Notes: generated by a model from the sequence alone, not told the origin. A stretch of 64,000 bases of DNA from Lampropedia cohaerens (GCF_001005215.1 NZ_LBNQ01000012.1:1-64000); one strand, 5' to 3'. Positions 38,211 through 49,085 are shown, counted from the first letter of the stretch. A program made the numbers and translations.

Positions 38211-39110
38211 TCACGCCAACAGGCCGGTTTCGCGCAGAGCCGCTTCCAGCGGCTCCTGCGCCCAAGCGGACAGCGGAGTCATGGGCAGGCGCAAGGTCGG
38301 ACCACACAAGCCCAAACGGTGCATGGCCCACTTGACGGGAATAGGATTGGCCTCGCTAAACAAGGCCTTGTGCAGCGGCAACAGCCGCTGCTGGATGGCA
38401 TTGGCCCGCGCCACGTCACCGTTGATCGCAGCATGGCACAACGCATGGACCAATGCAGGCGCCACGTTGGCGGTGACACTGATGTTGCCATGACCGCCAC
38501 ACAGCATCAGCGCCACCGCAGTCAAGTCGTCTCCGGAATACACCGCAAACCCGGGTGGCACGTCGCGGATCAGCCACTGCGCGCGGGCCAGATCGCCCGT
38601 GGCTTCCTTGATTCCGACGATGCTGGGAATCTGTGCCAGTCGCAACACCGTCTCATGCGCCAGATCGGCCACGGAGCGCCCCGGCACGTTATACAGGTAC
38701 ATCGGCAGCTCAGGCGTCGCCTCGGCAATCGTGCGAAAGTGTTGATACTGCCCTTCCTGTGTGGGTTTGTTGTAATAGGGCACAACCTGCAGCTGACTGC
38801 TTGCTCCAACCTTCTGTGCGTACTGCGCCAGCGAAATGGCCTCGGCAGTCGAGTTGGCGCCGCAGCCCGCCATTACCGGCACACGCCCTGCCGCGTGCTC
38901 CACGGTCACGCGAATGACCTCGTGGTGTTCGTCGTACGTCAGCGTTGGGGACTCACCAGTCGTTCCCACGACACTGATGCAATCCGTGCCCTGCGCGATG
39001 TGCCAATCCACCAGTTTTCGCAACCCGTCATAGTCGACGCTTGCGTCCTCATTCAGTGGAGTTACCAGGGCAACAATGCTGCCTTTCAGGGCAATGGAAG
39101 TCGAGGTCAT
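38211..39110 (-). CDS. dapA: 4-hydroxy-tetrahydrodipicolinate synthase
   Basis: A 299-residue TIM-barrel aldolase that condenses pyruvate with aspartate semialdehyde in lysine and diaminopimelate synthesis. The pyruvate-binding GTTGESPTL, the proton-relay Tyr in YLYNVPGRS and the Schiff-base Lys in VGIKEATGD are all present. First gene of a dapA-bamC-MBL series on the minus strand; no strong Shine-Dalgarno is visible before ATG 39110. Confidence 0.97.
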   Translation of the reverse strand: MTSTSIALKGSIVALVTPLNEDASVDYDGLRKLVDWHIAQGTDCISVVGTTGESPTLTYDEHHEVIRVTVEHAAGRVPVMAGCGANSTAEAISLAQYAQKVGASSQLQVVPYYNKPTQEGQYQHFRTIAEATPELPMYLYNVPGRSVADLAHETVLRLAQIPSIVGIKEATGDLARAQWLIRDVPPGFAVYSGDDLTAVALMLCGGHGNISVTANVAPALVHALCHAAINGDVARANAIQQRLLPLHKALFSEANPIPVKWAMHRLGLCGPTLRLPMTPLSAWAQEPLEAALRETGLLA

Positions 39111-39210
39111 GAATAGTCAGACTCAGCTGCAATTATCACAAAAGCTTGTCATTCTAGTGCAGCCGCCAGCGCATCGGGCTTGACCACGAAGGCGGCCCAG
39201 CCAATAGACG

Positions 39211-39351
39211 TCAAAAGCACGCCCAGAGCTGCTCGGCCAGCTGCACCATCAGCGCTGGCCGCCAGTACAGCATAAAGGTGCCAGCCAGCACAACCGCCAC
39301 CGCCAGTACAGAGACAGTGGCGTACAGTCTCCTACGCATTCGATACGGCAT
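39211..39351 (-). CDS. 46-residue single-pass membrane peptide
   Basis: A short frame between dapA and the MFS gene. ATG 39351 is preceded by AGGGGGTGCCC, a good Shine-Dalgarno. The peptide starts MPYRMRRRLYATVSVL, has one hydrophobic segment (about residues 12-28) and ends in LAEQLWACF. The positive-inside Arg cluster, single transmembrane helix and characteristic Trp-Ala-Cys-Phe tail look like a selected protein rather than chance. I recognise the LWACF tail only loosely from other Burkholderiales small ORFs and cannot name a family. Confidence 0.6.
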   Translation of the reverse strand: MPYRMRRRLYATVSVLAVAVVLAGTFMLYWRPALMVQLAEQLWACF

Positions 39352-39431
39352 GGGCACCCCCTACGATAAGTCAGCCGTGCCATCCGCGCTGTCAGACAGC
39401 ATGGGCAATGTCCGGCCAGCGCTGCACCCCA

Positions 39432-40673
39432 TCACACCGGCTGCGCGCGCAGGCGCTCGACCGGTCGCTCGTCAATGGGAACATTCACCGCGGCTGCCAG
39501 CAAACCCAGTGCAATGGCAATGTACCAGACGATATCGTAACTGCCCGTGCGGTCATACAGAAAACCACCCAGCCAGACGCCGAGAAAGCTGCCAATCTGA
39601 TGGCTGAAGAAAACCACCCCGCCAAGCATGGAGAGATGGCGTACACCGAACATCTGCGCCACCGTCGCGTTGGTTGGCGGCACAGTGGACAGCCACAATG
39701 CGCCGATGACTGCCGAGAACACGTAGACGCTCCATGCCGACAGTGGCGCCAGCAGGAATACTGCAATCGCCACCACCCGGCCCAAATAAATGCCGATCAG
39801 GATCTTGCGTCGCGCCACGGTCTGCCCGAGCCAGCCAGACACATAGGTGCCCAGCACATTGAACAGGCCAATCAGCGCCAGCGCATGGGTTGCCACCTGC
39901 GCTGGCAACTGGTGGTCGCGCAGATAGCTGGGCATGTGCACCCCGATGAAAACGACCTGGAAGCCACAGACGAAATAGCCTGCCGTCAACAGCAGAAAAC
40001 TCCGGTGCGACAAGGCCTCTTGCAACGCGTGGCCAATCCCCTGTGAGGACACGATGCCTTGGTGCATGGCGGCCTTGCCTGCGTTGTGCGGCTCACGCAG
40101 CCCAAAGGCCAGAGGCACTATCGCCAGTATCAGCACCGCCAACACCATCAGGGCAGCCTGCCAGCCCAGCGCGCCAATGAGGACGCCTTCCAGCGGCAAC
40201 ATCAGGAACTGGCCGAACGAGCCCGCTGCGGCGGTCACGCCCATCGCCCAGGAACGTTTCCCGACGGGGATCTGTCGGCCAATCACACCATACACCACCG
40301 CATAAGTGGTGCCCGCCTGCGCCAGACCCAGCAGGACACCGGCCGACAGCGCAAAGGCCAGTGGCGTTGCTGCAACCGCCATGCCGACCAGCCCTGCGCC
40401 ATAGCACACGGCACCTGCGAGCAGCACCCGAAAAGCGCCGAAGCGGTCGGCCGCCATGCCGACAAAAATGCCAAATATGCCCCAGGCCAGGTTCTGGATT
40501 GCCAGCGCGATGGAAAACGCATTGCGGCTCCATCCCATTTCGCTAGTCACCGGCAGCAGCCACAGGCCAAACCCATGACGCACCCCCATCGACAGCGTCA
40601 CAATCAGTGCACCGCACGCGAGCACCTGTGCCAAAGGCAGACGCTGTTTGGAAAAGCTGGGGTCAACGGCCAT
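39432..40673 (-). CDS. MFS transporter, monocarboxylate/oxalate-formate type
   Basis: A 413-residue 12-helix MFS protein. SMGVRHGFGLWLLPVTSEMGWSR in helix 1 and IFGIFVGMAADRFGAFRVLL place it in the MCT/OFA-like branch, which carries monocarboxylates or dicarboxylates. Substrate not predictable. It lies 80 bases before the small membrane-peptide gene on the same strand; plsY lies 50 bases upstream. Confidence 0.85.
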   Translation of the reverse strand: MAVDPSFSKQRLPLAQVLACGALIVTLSMGVRHGFGLWLLPVTSEMGWSRNAFSIALAIQNLAWGIFGIFVGMAADRFGAFRVLLAGAVCYGAGLVGMAVAATPLAFALSAGVLLGLAQAGTTYAVVYGVIGRQIPVGKRSWAMGVTAAAGSFGQFLMLPLEGVLIGALGWQAALMVLAVLILAIVPLAFGLREPHNAGKAAMHQGIVSSQGIGHALQEALSHRSFLLLTAGYFVCGFQVVFIGVHMPSYLRDHQLPAQVATHALALIGLFNVLGTYVSGWLGQTVARRKILIGIYLGRVVAIAVFLLAPLSAWSVYVFSAVIGALWLSTVPPTNATVAQMFGVRHLSMLGGVVFFSHQIGSFLGVWLGGFLYDRTGSYDIVWYIAIALGLLAAAVNVPIDERPVERLRAQPV

Positions 40674-40723
40674 GGCGGATTGCTGCGATGCGAAAAGAGT
40701 TCAGCTTTCAAGCAAGCTGGCGT

Positions 40724-41401
40724 TCAAGCCTTGCGTCGACGTGCGCGCGATTTGCCCGCAGGCTTTGGCGCTGCACGCCCACTTGCGCCAAGACGCGGCT
40801 CCGTGCCTGCAAGCAGCCGGGAAATGTTCGGCGCATGTCGATAGATCAGCACGACAGACATCAGTCCCGTAAACAGCAGCACCGGGCGGTCATAAACCCA
40901 GACGGAACCACCACCAAGCAGATAGATCACGGGTGCTGCCACCGCCGCCACCAGAGACGCCAGCGACGACATGCGCCAAACCCCCACAGCCAGCAGCCAA
41001 ACCACTAGCACCGCCAGTCCCAGCCAAGGCTGGATGCCCAGCAGCACGCCCAGCGCGGTCGCCACACCCTTGCCGCCCTTGAAACGCAGGAATACCGAAA
41101 ACACATGCCCGAGAAATGCCGCAAACCCGACTGCAGCCTGCGCCCCTTCGTAAAGGCCGTAAGCAGCGCCGTACCAGCCCACCAACGCCACCGGCAGCCA
41201 GCCCTTGGCCGCATCCAGCACCAGCGTCAGCACGGCGGCCGCCTTGCTGCCCGAGCGCAGCACATTCGTGGCCCCGGGATTGCCGCTGCCAAAACTGCGC
41301 GGATCCTGCAAGCCCATGATGCGGCTGACCACCACGGCAAAAGGCACGGACCCCAGCAGATAGGCACCTGCCAACACCGGTATCAATATCCATGCCTCCA
41401 T
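40724..41401 (-). CDS. plsY: Glycerol-3-phosphate acyltransferase PlsY
   Basis: A 225-residue membrane enzyme with five hydrophobic segments. It transfers an acyl group from acyl-phosphate to glycerol-3-phosphate, the first step of phospholipid synthesis in the PlsX/PlsY pathway. The three PlsY motifs are present: GSGNPGATN, the Gly-rich [17 protein letters not shown], and [13 protein letters not shown] basic tail after residue 200 ([14 protein letters not shown]) is common in the group. Confidence 0.93.
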   Translation of the reverse strand: MEAWILIPVLAGAYLLGSVPFAVVVSRIMGLQDPRSFGSGNPGATNVLRSGSKAAAVLTLVLDAAKGWLPVALVGWYGAAYGLYEGAQAAVGFAAFLGHVFSVFLRFKGGKGVATALGVLLGIQPWLGLAVLVVWLLAVGVWRMSSLASLVAAVAAPVIYLLGGGSVWVYDRPVLLFTGLMSVVLIYRHAPNISRLLAGTEPRLGASGRAAPKPAGKSRARRRKA

Positions 41402-41639
41402 GCGCCGTTCTCCGTAACAAGAAAATCACCGTCCCCGGCCAGTGCGTTGTTGCGCGCCATGCCTCAAGATGCCGATTATCGCCCGAGGACATGTGTCCAC
41501 GGCACGTGTTTTTACTGTATAAGTACCGCACAGCGCTTACTGCATCCGTGACGAATGCTTTCGCATCGATAATGTACGGTGCTTTTTTGCCACGTGCCAC
41601 ACGAGCGGCATGCGGTGAGCCTTCCTTGCCAATTGTTCC

Positions 41640-43085
41640 ATGACTGCTTCCTCGCCTTTGAGCATCGTTGTTCTCGCCGCCGGAAAAGGCACGCGAATGA
41701 AAAGCCGCCTTCCCAAGGTGCTGCAGCCCCTGGGTGGGCGACCCATGCTGGCCCACGTGCTGCATACCGCTGGCGCGCTGTGTGCCGAGCGCTTGGTGCT
41801 TGTGTCCGGCCATGGCGGGGATTGGGTGCGCCAGTTTGCCGATCAGCATGCTCCGGCGCTGCTGCCCAACACGCAACTGATCCATGCCGAGCAGCCACAG
41901 CAGCTGGGCACAGGCCACGCCGTTCAGCAGGCTGGCGCCCATCTGCCCGACCGCGGCACCGTGCTGATCCTGCTCGGCGACGTGCCCTTGGTCGACGCTG
42001 AAACGCTGCAGCAAGTCGTGGCGTGTTGCAGTGATTCGCAGATTGGCCTGCTCACCGCAGAACTGGTCGAACCCCATGGCTACGGCCGCATCGCACGCGA
42101 TGCGCAAGGGCGCGTTCAGGCCATCGTCGAGCACAAGGACGCGAATGCCCAGCAGCGCGCCATCCGTGAGATCAATTCGGGCATCATGGCGCTGCCAGCC
42201 CATCGCCTCAAGGCCTGGCTGAATCGGCTGGACAATGACAATGCCCAGGGCGAGTACTATCTGACCGACGTCATCGCCATGGCGGTTGCCGATCAGGTCG
42301 CGGTGCAGGCGCATTGCCTGCCCGTGCACCAATCGTGGCAGGTCGGCGGCATCAACAGCCCGGCCCAGCTTGCCGAGGCAGAGCGCAGGTATCAGCGCCT
42401 GCAGGCCGAGGCCGCCATGGACGCTGGTGTGCGCCTGGTTGATCCAGCGCGCTTTGAGCTGCGCGCCGCCCCCGGCAGTGCGCTGCCTGGCGCACTCACG
42501 TGCGAGAGTGATGTGGAGATCGACATCGGCTGCATCTTCGCAGGCGACGTGCGCATTGGCAGCGGCAGCCGCATCGGTGCATACTGCCACATCAGCCAGG
42601 CCGACCTTGGTGCCGACTGCGAAGTGCTGCCCTACTCCCATATCGATGGTGAGGCTGCGGGCGTTGTCGTCGGCAACGGCGCACGCATCGGACCTTTTGC
42701 CCGTCTGCGTCCTGGCGCCCGGCTGGCCGAGGATGTGCACATCGGCAACTTCGTGGAGGTGAAGAACTCCACGCTGGCGCGCGGCGCCAAGGCCAACCAT
42801 CTGGCCTACCTGGGTGATGCTGCCGTGGGCGAGCGCGTGAACTATGGGGCCGGCGCCATCACCGCCAATTACGACGGCGCCAACAAACACCGCACCATCA
42901 TTGAGGCCGATGTGCACATCGGCAGCAACAGCGTACTGGTTGCGCCCCTGACCATTGGCGCCGGCGCCACCGTCGGCGCGGGCTCGACCCTCTCACGTGA
43001 TGTGCCCGCGCACGCCCTGGCCGTCACCCGCGCCAACGCCAGCGTCGTGCCGGACTGGCAGCGTCCCGCGAAGAAGAAGGACTGA
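41640..43085 (+). CDS. glmU: Bifunctional GlmU: N-acetylglucosamine-1-phosphate uridyltransferase/glucosamine-1-phosphate acetyltransferase
   Basis: A 481-residue enzyme, about 25 residues longer than E. coli GlmU. The N-terminal pyrophosphorylase domain has VVLAAGKGTRMKSRLPKVL and GDVPLVD. The C-terminal left-handed beta-helix carries hexapeptide repeats and the acetyltransferase His-Tyr pair in NYGAGAITANYDGANKH. It makes UDP-GlcNAc for peptidoglycan and LPS. Start at ATG 41640. A terminator follows, shared with ppsA. Confidence 0.95.
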   Translation: MTASSPLSIVVLAAGKGTRMKSRLPKVLQPLGGRPMLAHVLHTAGALCAERLVLVSGHGGDWVRQFADQHAPALLPNTQLIHAEQPQQLGTGHAVQQAGAHLPDRGTVLILLGDVPLVDAETLQQVVACCSDSQIGLLTAELVEPHGYGRIARDAQGRVQAIVEHKDANAQQRAIREINSGIMALPAHRLKAWLNRLDNDNAQGEYYLTDVIAMAVADQVAVQAHCLPVHQSWQVGGINSPAQLAEAERRYQRLQAEAAMDAGVRLVDPARFELRAAPGSALPGALTCESDVEIDIGCIFAGDVRIGSGSRIGAYCHISQADLGADCEVLPYSHIDGEAAGVVVGNGARIGPFARLRPGARLAEDVHIGNFVEVKNSTLARGAKANHLAYLGDAAVGERVNYGAGAITANYDGANKHRTIIEADVHIGSNSVLVAPLTIGAGATVGAGSTLSRDVPAHALAVTRANASVVPDWQRPAKKKD

Positions 43086-43123
43086 GCAAGCCTCCTCGCA
43101 GGCGCCACAGACGGCGGCTGCAT

Positions 43124-43153
43124 AAAAAAACATCCGCCTCGCGGGCGGATGTT
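43124..43153 (-). terminator. Intrinsic terminator of ppsA
   Basis: On the minus strand AACATCCGCC/GGCGGATGTT (10-bp stem, five-base loop) is followed by seven T residues (A residues 43124-43130 on the plus strand). It ends 25 bases after the ppsA stop and may also stop glmU transcription. Confidence 0.87.
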
Positions 43154-43178
43154 CTTCAGGGCATGTCGCTCGCGGGCA

Positions 43179-45575
43179 TCACGCCTTGGCAGCCAACTGC
43201 TGCCAGGTCGCCACCACGCTGTCCGGGTTGAGCGAGATCGACGAGATGCCTTCGTCGGCCAGCCACTGGGCGAAGTCCGGGTGATCGCTCGGCCCCTGAC
43301 CACAGATGCCCACGTATTTGCCCTGTGCCCGGCAGGCCTTGATGGCGCGCGAGAGCATGAACTGCAGCGCCGGGTCACGCTCGTCGAAGTCCGCCGCGAG
43401 CAGATCCAGGCCGGAATCGCGGTCCAGCCCCAGCGTAAGCTGCGTCAGGTCATTGGAGCCGATGGAAAAGCCGTCGAAATACTCCAGGAACTGATCGGCC
43501 AGAATCGCGTTGCTGGGCACTTCACACATCATGATCAGACGCAGGCCATTCTCGCCGCGCTTGAGGCCATTCTTGGCGAGCAGCTCCTCCACCGCCTGGG
43601 CCTGCTTGAGCGTACGCACGAACGGCACCATGATCTCGACGTTGGTCAGCCCCATGTCCTCACGCACGCGCTTGAGCGCCGCGCATTCCATCTCGAACGC
43701 TTCGCGGAACTCCTCGCTGATGTAGCGGGTCGCGCCGCGAAAGCCCAGCATCGGATTTTCTTCCTCGGGCTCGTAACGGCTGCCGCCGATGAGCTTGCGG
43801 TACTCGTTGCTCTTGAAGTCCGACAGGCGCACGATGACGGGCTTCGGATAGAACGCCGCGGCAATCGTCGCTACGCCCTCGGCCACCTTGTCGACGTAGA
43901 ACGCACGCGGCGAGGCATGGCCGCGCGCCACCGACTCCACCGCCTTTTTCAGATCGGCATCGACGTTCGGATAGTCAAGGATCGCCTTGGGATGCACGCC
44001 GATGTTGTTGTTGATGATGAACTCCAGCCGCGCCAGGCCAACGCCCTCGTTGGGCAGCTGCGCAAAATCGAAGGCCAGCTGGGGGTTACCGACGTTCATC
44101 ATGATCTTTGTGCCGATCTTGGGCATCTCGCCGCGCTGCACCTCGGTAACCTCGGTTTCCAACAATCCGTCGTAGATCTTGCCGGTATCGCCCTCGGCGC
44201 AGCTGACGGTCACCAGCACGCCATCCTTGAGCTTGTCGGTGGCATCCCCGCAGCCGACAACGGCGGGAATACCCAGCTCCCGCGCAATGATGGCAGCATG
44301 ACAGGTCCGCCCGCCGCGATTGGTGACGATGGCGCTGGCGCGCTTCATCACCGGCTCCCAGTTCGGGTCCGTCATGTCGGTGACCAGCACGTCGCCGGGC
44401 TGCACCTTGTCCATCTCCGCAATGTCGTTGACCAGACGCACCGGCCCGGTGCCGATCTTCTGGCCGATGGCGCGCCCCTCAGCCAGCACATTGCCGGTAC
44501 CCAACAGCTTGAAGCGCTGCTCCGCCTTGCCTTTCTGCTGGCTTTTGACCGTCTCGGGACGCGCTTGCAGGATGTAGAGCTTGCCATCGGTGCCGTCGCG
44601 GCCCCACTCGATGTCCATCGGACGACCGTAGTGCTCTTCGATGATGAGCGCGTAACGTGCCAGTTCGGCCACGTCTTCATCCGAGAGGGAGTAGCGGTTG
44701 CGCAGCTCGGCAGGCACATCAACGGTCTTCACCAGCTTGCCGGTCGCGGCCTTTTCCTCAGGCGAGGTAAAGACCATCTGGATCAGCTTGGAGCCCAGGT
44801 TGCGACGGATCACCGCCTGCTTGCCCGCCTTCAGGCTGGGCTTGTGCACGTAGAACTCATCGGGGTTGACCGCGCCTTGCACCACCGTCTCGCCCAGGCC
44901 GTAGCTGGAGGTGATGAACACCACATCCTCGAAGCCCGACTCCGTATCGATCGTGAACATCACGCCGGCAGCGCCCGTGTCCGAGCGCACCATGCGCTGC
45001 ACCCCGACCGACAGCGCCACCACGTCGTGCGCAAAGCCCTTATGCACACGGTAACTAATGGCCCGGTCGTTATAGAGCGAGGCAAAGACTTCCTTGGCCT
45101 TATGTAGCACGTCCTCAATGCCGACGACGTTCAGGAAGGTCTCCTGCTGTCCGGCAAACGAGGCATCGGGGAGATCTTCAGCCGTCGCGGAAGAACGCAC
45201 CGCAAACGACGCCTGGTCATTGCCCTCACTCAGCACCGCGAATGCATCGCGGATCGCTTTTTCCAGTGCAGGAGGAAACGGCTGGTTCTCGACCATCTGG
45301 CGGATTTCTGCACCCGCCTCGGCCAGCGCCCGCACATCGTCCACGTCCAGGCTCGCAAGACGCGCACTGATCTTGTCTGCCAGGCCATCATGCTTGAGGA
45401 ACTCACGGAAGGCATGTGCCGTGGTGGCAAAACCAGTGGGTACACGCACGCCTTGGGGCAGCTGCGAGATCATTTCGCCGAGCGAGGCGTTCTTGCCACC
45501 TACGACCTCGACGTCGCTCATTCTCAGGTTTTCAAACGGTACGACCAGGGCGGTCGCCTCGAAGCGATCAGACAT
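43179..45575 (-). CDS. ppsA: Phosphoenolpyruvate synthase
   Basis: A 798-residue enzyme converting pyruvate and ATP to PEP, AMP and phosphate in gluconeogenesis. The N-terminal ATP-grasp domain (about residues 20-340) is followed by the swivelling phosphohistidine domain with [15 protein letters not shown] and the C-terminal PEP-binding barrel ([11 protein letters not shown] with the catalytic Cys). The start at ATG 45575 gives the standard N-terminus; 85 upstream residues in frame are unrelated. It is divergent from ppsR, its regulator. Confidence 0.96.
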   Translation of the reverse strand: MSDRFEATALVVPFENLRMSDVEVVGGKNASLGEMISQLPQGVRVPTGFATTAHAFREFLKHDGLADKISARLASLDVDDVRALAEAGAEIRQMVENQPFPPALEKAIRDAFAVLSEGNDQASFAVRSSATAEDLPDASFAGQQETFLNVVGIEDVLHKAKEVFASLYNDRAISYRVHKGFAHDVVALSVGVQRMVRSDTGAAGVMFTIDTESGFEDVVFITSSYGLGETVVQGAVNPDEFYVHKPSLKAGKQAVIRRNLGSKLIQMVFTSPEEKAATGKLVKTVDVPAELRNRYSLSDEDVAELARYALIIEEHYGRPMDIEWGRDGTDGKLYILQARPETVKSQQKGKAEQRFKLLGTGNVLAEGRAIGQKIGTGPVRLVNDIAEMDKVQPGDVLVTDMTDPNWEPVMKRASAIVTNRGGRTCHAAIIARELGIPAVVGCGDATDKLKDGVLVTVSCAEGDTGKIYDGLLETEVTEVQRGEMPKIGTKIMMNVGNPQLAFDFAQLPNEGVGLARLEFIINNNIGVHPKAILDYPNVDADLKKAVESVARGHASPRAFYVDKVAEGVATIAAAFYPKPVIVRLSDFKSNEYRKLIGGSRYEPEEENPMLGFRGATRYISEEFREAFEMECAALKRVREDMGLTNVEIMVPFVRTLKQAQAVEELLAKNGLKRGENGLRLIMMCEVPSNAILADQFLEYFDGFSIGSNDLTQLTLGLDRDSGLDLLAADFDERDPALQFMLSRAIKACRAQGKYVGICGQGPSDHPDFAQWLADEGISSISLNPDSVVATWQQLAAKA

Positions 45576-45947
45576 GGGAAGACTCCAGAAGTAAGAAAAC
45601 GGTGGCAAGGCCGGCGCAATGAAGCCCCTGTTAGGGGCTTGAGGCCGACCGACTCCCTGCCCCGACGCCGGGCCAGTGCGCGCTTTGCTTGTTCTGGAAT
45701 GGACGCAGCCAGCAGCATGGACAAGGAGGTAAATGCAATCAGCGAAGGCGCAGCAGGCGCAAGACAATCCCCATCGCCCGCGGGTCGCGACAGCCAAAAG
45801 GAGGCAGCAACACTGCCGCACATGGACCATCGCACAAAATTTGACGCGTATTGTAGGCGCATTGATAGTGTTGCGCAGCCTGTGCGGCGCCTGGCTGCAC
45901 AGCCACTATGATGGCTGCCTGTCTGTCCAACCCACCCATTGCTGACC
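45576..45947. other. ppsA-ppsR divergent promoter region
   Basis: A 372-base region without a supported ORF. Both promoters must be here. No clear dyad operator was found. Confidence 0.4.
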
Positions 45948-46775
45948 ATGTCCAACCGCACTGTCTACTTCGTGTCCGACGGCACCGGCATCACTGCCGA
46001 GGCGTTCGGCAATGCCATTCTTGCGCAGTTCGACCTCCACGCGCGCAAGGTGCGCCTGCCGTTCGTGGATACCGTGGACAAGGCCCATCAAGCGATTCGC
46101 CAGATCAACCACAGCTACGAGCTGGAAAAGAAAAAGCCGATCGTATTCACCACGCTGGTCAATCCGGAAGTCCAGGGCGTCTTCAGCGAACACTGCAAGG
46201 GGCTGGTGATGGATATGTTTGGCAGCTTCGTCAGACCGCTGGAGGTGGAGTTGGGCGCGAAGTCGCATCACCGGGTCGGACGTTTCACTGACATCAGCAA
46301 GAGCAAGGAATACTCGGACCGCATGGAGGCCATCAACTACACGCTGGCGCACGACGATGGACAATCCAACACGGATCTGGCCAGCGCCGACGTCATCCTG
46401 ATCGGCGTCAGCCGCAGCGGCAAGACCCCCACCAGCCTCTACCTGGCCATGCAGTATGGCCTGAAGGTCGCCAACTACCCGCTCATTCCTGACGATTTCG
46501 AGCGCCAGCAGCTGCCGCCTGCCTTGCTGCCACTGAAGAAGAAGTTATTTGGCTTGACCATCAACCCAGAACGCCTGTCTGAGATTCGCAATGAACGCCG
46601 CCCCGGCTCGCGCTATGCCAGCCTGGAGAATTGCCGCATGGAAGTCAGCGAAGCCGAGAGCATGATGCGCCGGGCGGGCGTGCAATGGCTGTCGACGACC
46701 ACCAAGTCCATTGAGGAAATCTCCACCACCATCTTGCAGGTCATCAAGCCCACCAACGGCGTCGGTCGCTTGTAA
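45948..46775 (+). CDS. ppsR: PEP synthase regulatory protein (kinase/pyrophosphorylase)
   Basis: A 275-residue DUF299 protein with the P-loop GVSRSGKTPTSLYLAMQ near the middle and VSDGTGITAEAFGNAIL at the N-terminus. It phosphorylates and dephosphorylates a Thr of PEP synthase using ADP or phosphate. Gene order divergent from ppsA is the standard arrangement. ATG 45948 is preferred to TTG 45939. The stop is followed directly by GAGCCTGTTT. Confidence 0.94.
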   Translation: MSNRTVYFVSDGTGITAEAFGNAILAQFDLHARKVRLPFVDTVDKAHQAIRQINHSYELEKKKPIVFTTLVNPEVQGVFSEHCKGLVMDMFGSFVRPLEVELGAKSHHRVGRFTDISKSKEYSDRMEAINYTLAHDDGQSNTDLASADVILIGVSRSGKTPTSLYLAMQYGLKVANYPLIPDDFERQQLPPALLPLKKKLFGLTINPERLSEIRNERRPGSRYASLENCRMEVSEAESMMRRAGVQWLSTTTKSIEEISTTILQVIKPTNGVGRL

Positions 46776-46793
46776 GAGCCTGTTTGCGATTTT

Positions 46794-47789
46794 TTATGCG
46801 CCGCGCAGCGCCTGTCGCAGGAAATCGGCAATCGCATGGTGCGCCGCCAGCGCTTCGGGCAGAGCGCGGCCCATCTTGAGGAACTCGTGGCTGACGCCCC
46901 TGAACAGCTCCAGCGTCACTGGCACGCCCGCCATGCGCAGGCGGTCGGCATAGGCGATGCCTTCATCCACCAGCGGATCGCACTCGGCCAGCACCACCAG
47001 CGCGGGGGCTACGCCATCGAGCTCCGGTGCGAGCAGCGGCGCAAATCGCCAGTCCTCGCGGTGATGCCGGTCAATGTAATTGTCGAAGAACCAGGTAATC
47101 GTCGCTTCGTTCAGCACCGGCCCGCTCGCAAAGCGGCGGTGTGACGGGGTATCCTGATGCGCCGTCGTACCCGGATAAATCAGGCATTGCCCGGCAAGCG
47201 GCTGTCCGGCATCGCGCGCCTGCAAGGCCAGCACGGCCGCCAGTGTGCCTCCAGCGCTGTCGCCGGCGACCGCCAGCTGGTCGCCATTGAGTTGCCAGTC
47301 CGCGCCATGCCGACGCAGGAACGTGAAGGCATCCCAGACATCATGAACAGCCGTCGGGAAACGCTGCTCAGGCGCCAGCCGGTAGGCCAGTGAGACCACG
47401 GCCACCCCGGCCAGCAGGGCCATCCTGGCACACAGCACGTCATGCGTGTCGATGCCACCAATTGTGAAGCCGCCGCCGTGCAGGTAAAGAACGGCTGGCA
47501 ACAAGGCATCCTGTTCCGTCGACGACAGCCGATCGGACAGCGCAGGCTTATAAATACGCACGGGAAGCTGCGCGCCATCACGCGCGGCGAGGGTGCCATC
47601 CACCCTGTGCACAGCCTGCGGCGGCAGATCGGCCTCAAGCACCTGCGCCCCCTGGCGGTAGATTTCACGCGCCCGCTGCACGCCCAGCGTGTGCAGCGGT
47701 GCAAGCGCCTTGCGGGCCATGCCGGCCACGACTTGTTGCATCGCGGGAGTGAGCATGGCCCACCAAGGCTGCTGAGTTGGATCGGTCAT
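46794..47789 (-). CDS. Alpha/beta hydrolase, HSL family esterase
   Basis: A 331-residue hydrolase. The oxyanion-hole HGGGF motif, nucleophile GDSAGG, catalytic Asp in CDPLVDEG and His in GVSHEF are all present, giving the hormone-sensitive-lipase family (acetyl-hydrolase branch). Natural substrate unknown. The true N-terminus is ATG 47789 (MTDPTQQPWWAML); the open frame beyond it is antisense to the dehydrogenase gene. Divergent from that dehydrogenase with a 129-base gap; co-regulation is possible. Confidence 0.9.
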   Translation of the reverse strand: MTDPTQQPWWAMLTPAMQQVVAGMARKALAPLHTLGVQRAREIYRQGAQVLEADLPPQAVHRVDGTLAARDGAQLPVRIYKPALSDRLSSTEQDALLPAVLYLHGGGFTIGGIDTHDVLCARMALLAGVAVVSLAYRLAPEQRFPTAVHDVWDAFTFLRRHGADWQLNGDQLAVAGDSAGGTLAAVLALQARDAGQPLAGQCLIYPGTTAHQDTPSHRRFASGPVLNEATITWFFDNYIDRHHREDWRFAPLLAPELDGVAPALVVLAECDPLVDEGIAYADRLRMAGVPVTLELFRGVSHEFLKMGRALPEALAAHHAIADFLRQALRGA

Positions 47790-47918
47790 GGCACGATTGT
47801 CGCCCTGATGGCTGCAGCGCTGCAACGTGTGGAGAACACCGTCAACCGCTTGCGAGCAGGCGCACGCTCCCTTGTCCGCCGTATCGAAACACATCCATTC
47901 AACCGCAAGGAGACACGC

Positions 47919-49085
47919 ATGGCCCTCATCCAGTACATCACGCGCATTCAGTTCGATGACGGCGCGCTGGCGCTGCTGGCCGAGGAATGCGCGCATGCCG
48001 GCATCACTAGGCCGCTGATCGTCACGGATGCAGGCGTGCGCGCCGCCGGCATCATCGATAGCGTGTGCGAACAGTTGCAGCCCCATATGCCCGTCCACGT
48101 ATTCGATGCCACCCCCTCCAACCCCACCGAGGCAGCCGTGCGTGCCGCCACCGCGTTGTATCGGCAAAATCATTGTGATGGGCTCATTGCCGTCGGCGGC
48201 GGCTCGGCCATCGATTGCGCCAAGGGCGTGGCCATCGCCACCACGCATGCAGGGCCGCTGGCGCAGTACGCCACCATCGAAGGTGGCTCGCCACGCATTC
48301 GCGCCGATGTGGCGCCGCTGATTGCCGTACCTACTACCAGCGGCACCGGCAGCGAAGTCGCGCGCGGCGCGATTCTGATCGTCGACGACGGGCGCAAACT
48401 CGGATTTCACGCATGGCATCTGGTGCCACGCGCTGCCATTTGTGATCCGCAGCTGACCCTGGCGCTGCCCCCTCTGCTGACGGCCGCCACGGGTATGGAC
48501 GCCATCGCCCACTGCATGGAAACCTTCATGGCAGCAGCCTTCAACCCACCGGCCGATGGCATCGCACTGGATGGACTCGAGCGCGGCTGGAGCCACATCG
48601 TCACGGCCACGCACGATGGCGGCAATCGCACTGCACGCCGGAATCTGATGGCTGCCAGCATGCAGGGCGCGCTGGCATTCCAGAAGGGATTAGGTTGTGT
48701 GCACTCGCTCAGTCACAGCCTGGGCGGACTCAATCCTCGACTGCACCACGGCACGCTGAATGCCCTGCTGTTGCCGGCGGTGCTGCGCTTCAATGCCAAG
48801 GCGGACAACATCGTGGCGGAGCACAGAATGCAGCGCATGGCCCGCGCCATGGCTCTGAGCGTGCCAATGCAGGCGGACGCTTCGACAGCGGCGGATGCGC
48901 TTTCCTGCGCCATCATCGAGCGTAACCGTGAACTGGGACTGCCCTCCGGCCTGGCAGCGTTAGGCGTGCGTCAGTCTGATTTCGACGCCATCATCACGCA
49001 TGCCATGCGTGACCACTGCCACGCCACCAATCCGCGGCTGGCCAGTGCTGCTGACTACCGGGAGATGCTCCAAGCTTCCCTGTGA
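47919..49085 (+). CDS. Iron-containing alcohol dehydrogenase
   Basis: A 388-residue group III dehydrogenase. The NAD-binding motif GGGSAIDCAKG is at about residue 90, and the metal ligands are visible as Asp/His in the series GMDAIAHCMETF, HSLSHSLGG and HHGTLNALLLP. AAGGAG lies before ATG 47919, deciding the start. It oxidises or reduces an alcohol, aldehyde or hydroxy-acid; no specific substrate can be named. Confidence 0.92.
   Translation: MALIQYITRIQFDDGALALLAEECAHAGITRPLIVTDAGVRAAGIIDSVCEQLQPHMPVHVFDATPSNPTEAAVRAATALYRQNHCDGLIAVGGGSAIDCAKGVAIATTHAGPLAQYATIEGGSPRIRADVAPLIAVPTTSGTGSEVARGAILIVDDGRKLGFHAWHLVPRAAICDPQLTLALPPLLTAATGMDAIAHCMETFMAAAFNPPADGIALDGLERGWSHIVTATHDGGNRTARRNLMAASMQGALAFQKGLGCVHSLSHSLGGLNPRLHHGTLNALLLPAVLRFNAKADNIVAEHRMQRMARAMALSVPMQADASTAADALSCAIIERNRELGLPSGLAALGVRQSDFDAIITHAMRDHCHATNPRLASAADYREMLQASL

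Noticed and set aside
40890-42917. 675-residue minus-strand ORF spanning plsY and antisense to glmU
   Set aside because: Runs through plsY in another frame and antisense to glmU; both underlying genes are conserved.
43149-45107. 652-residue ORF antisense to ppsA
   Set aside because: Opposite-strand shadow of a well-conserved gene; no start signal or family.
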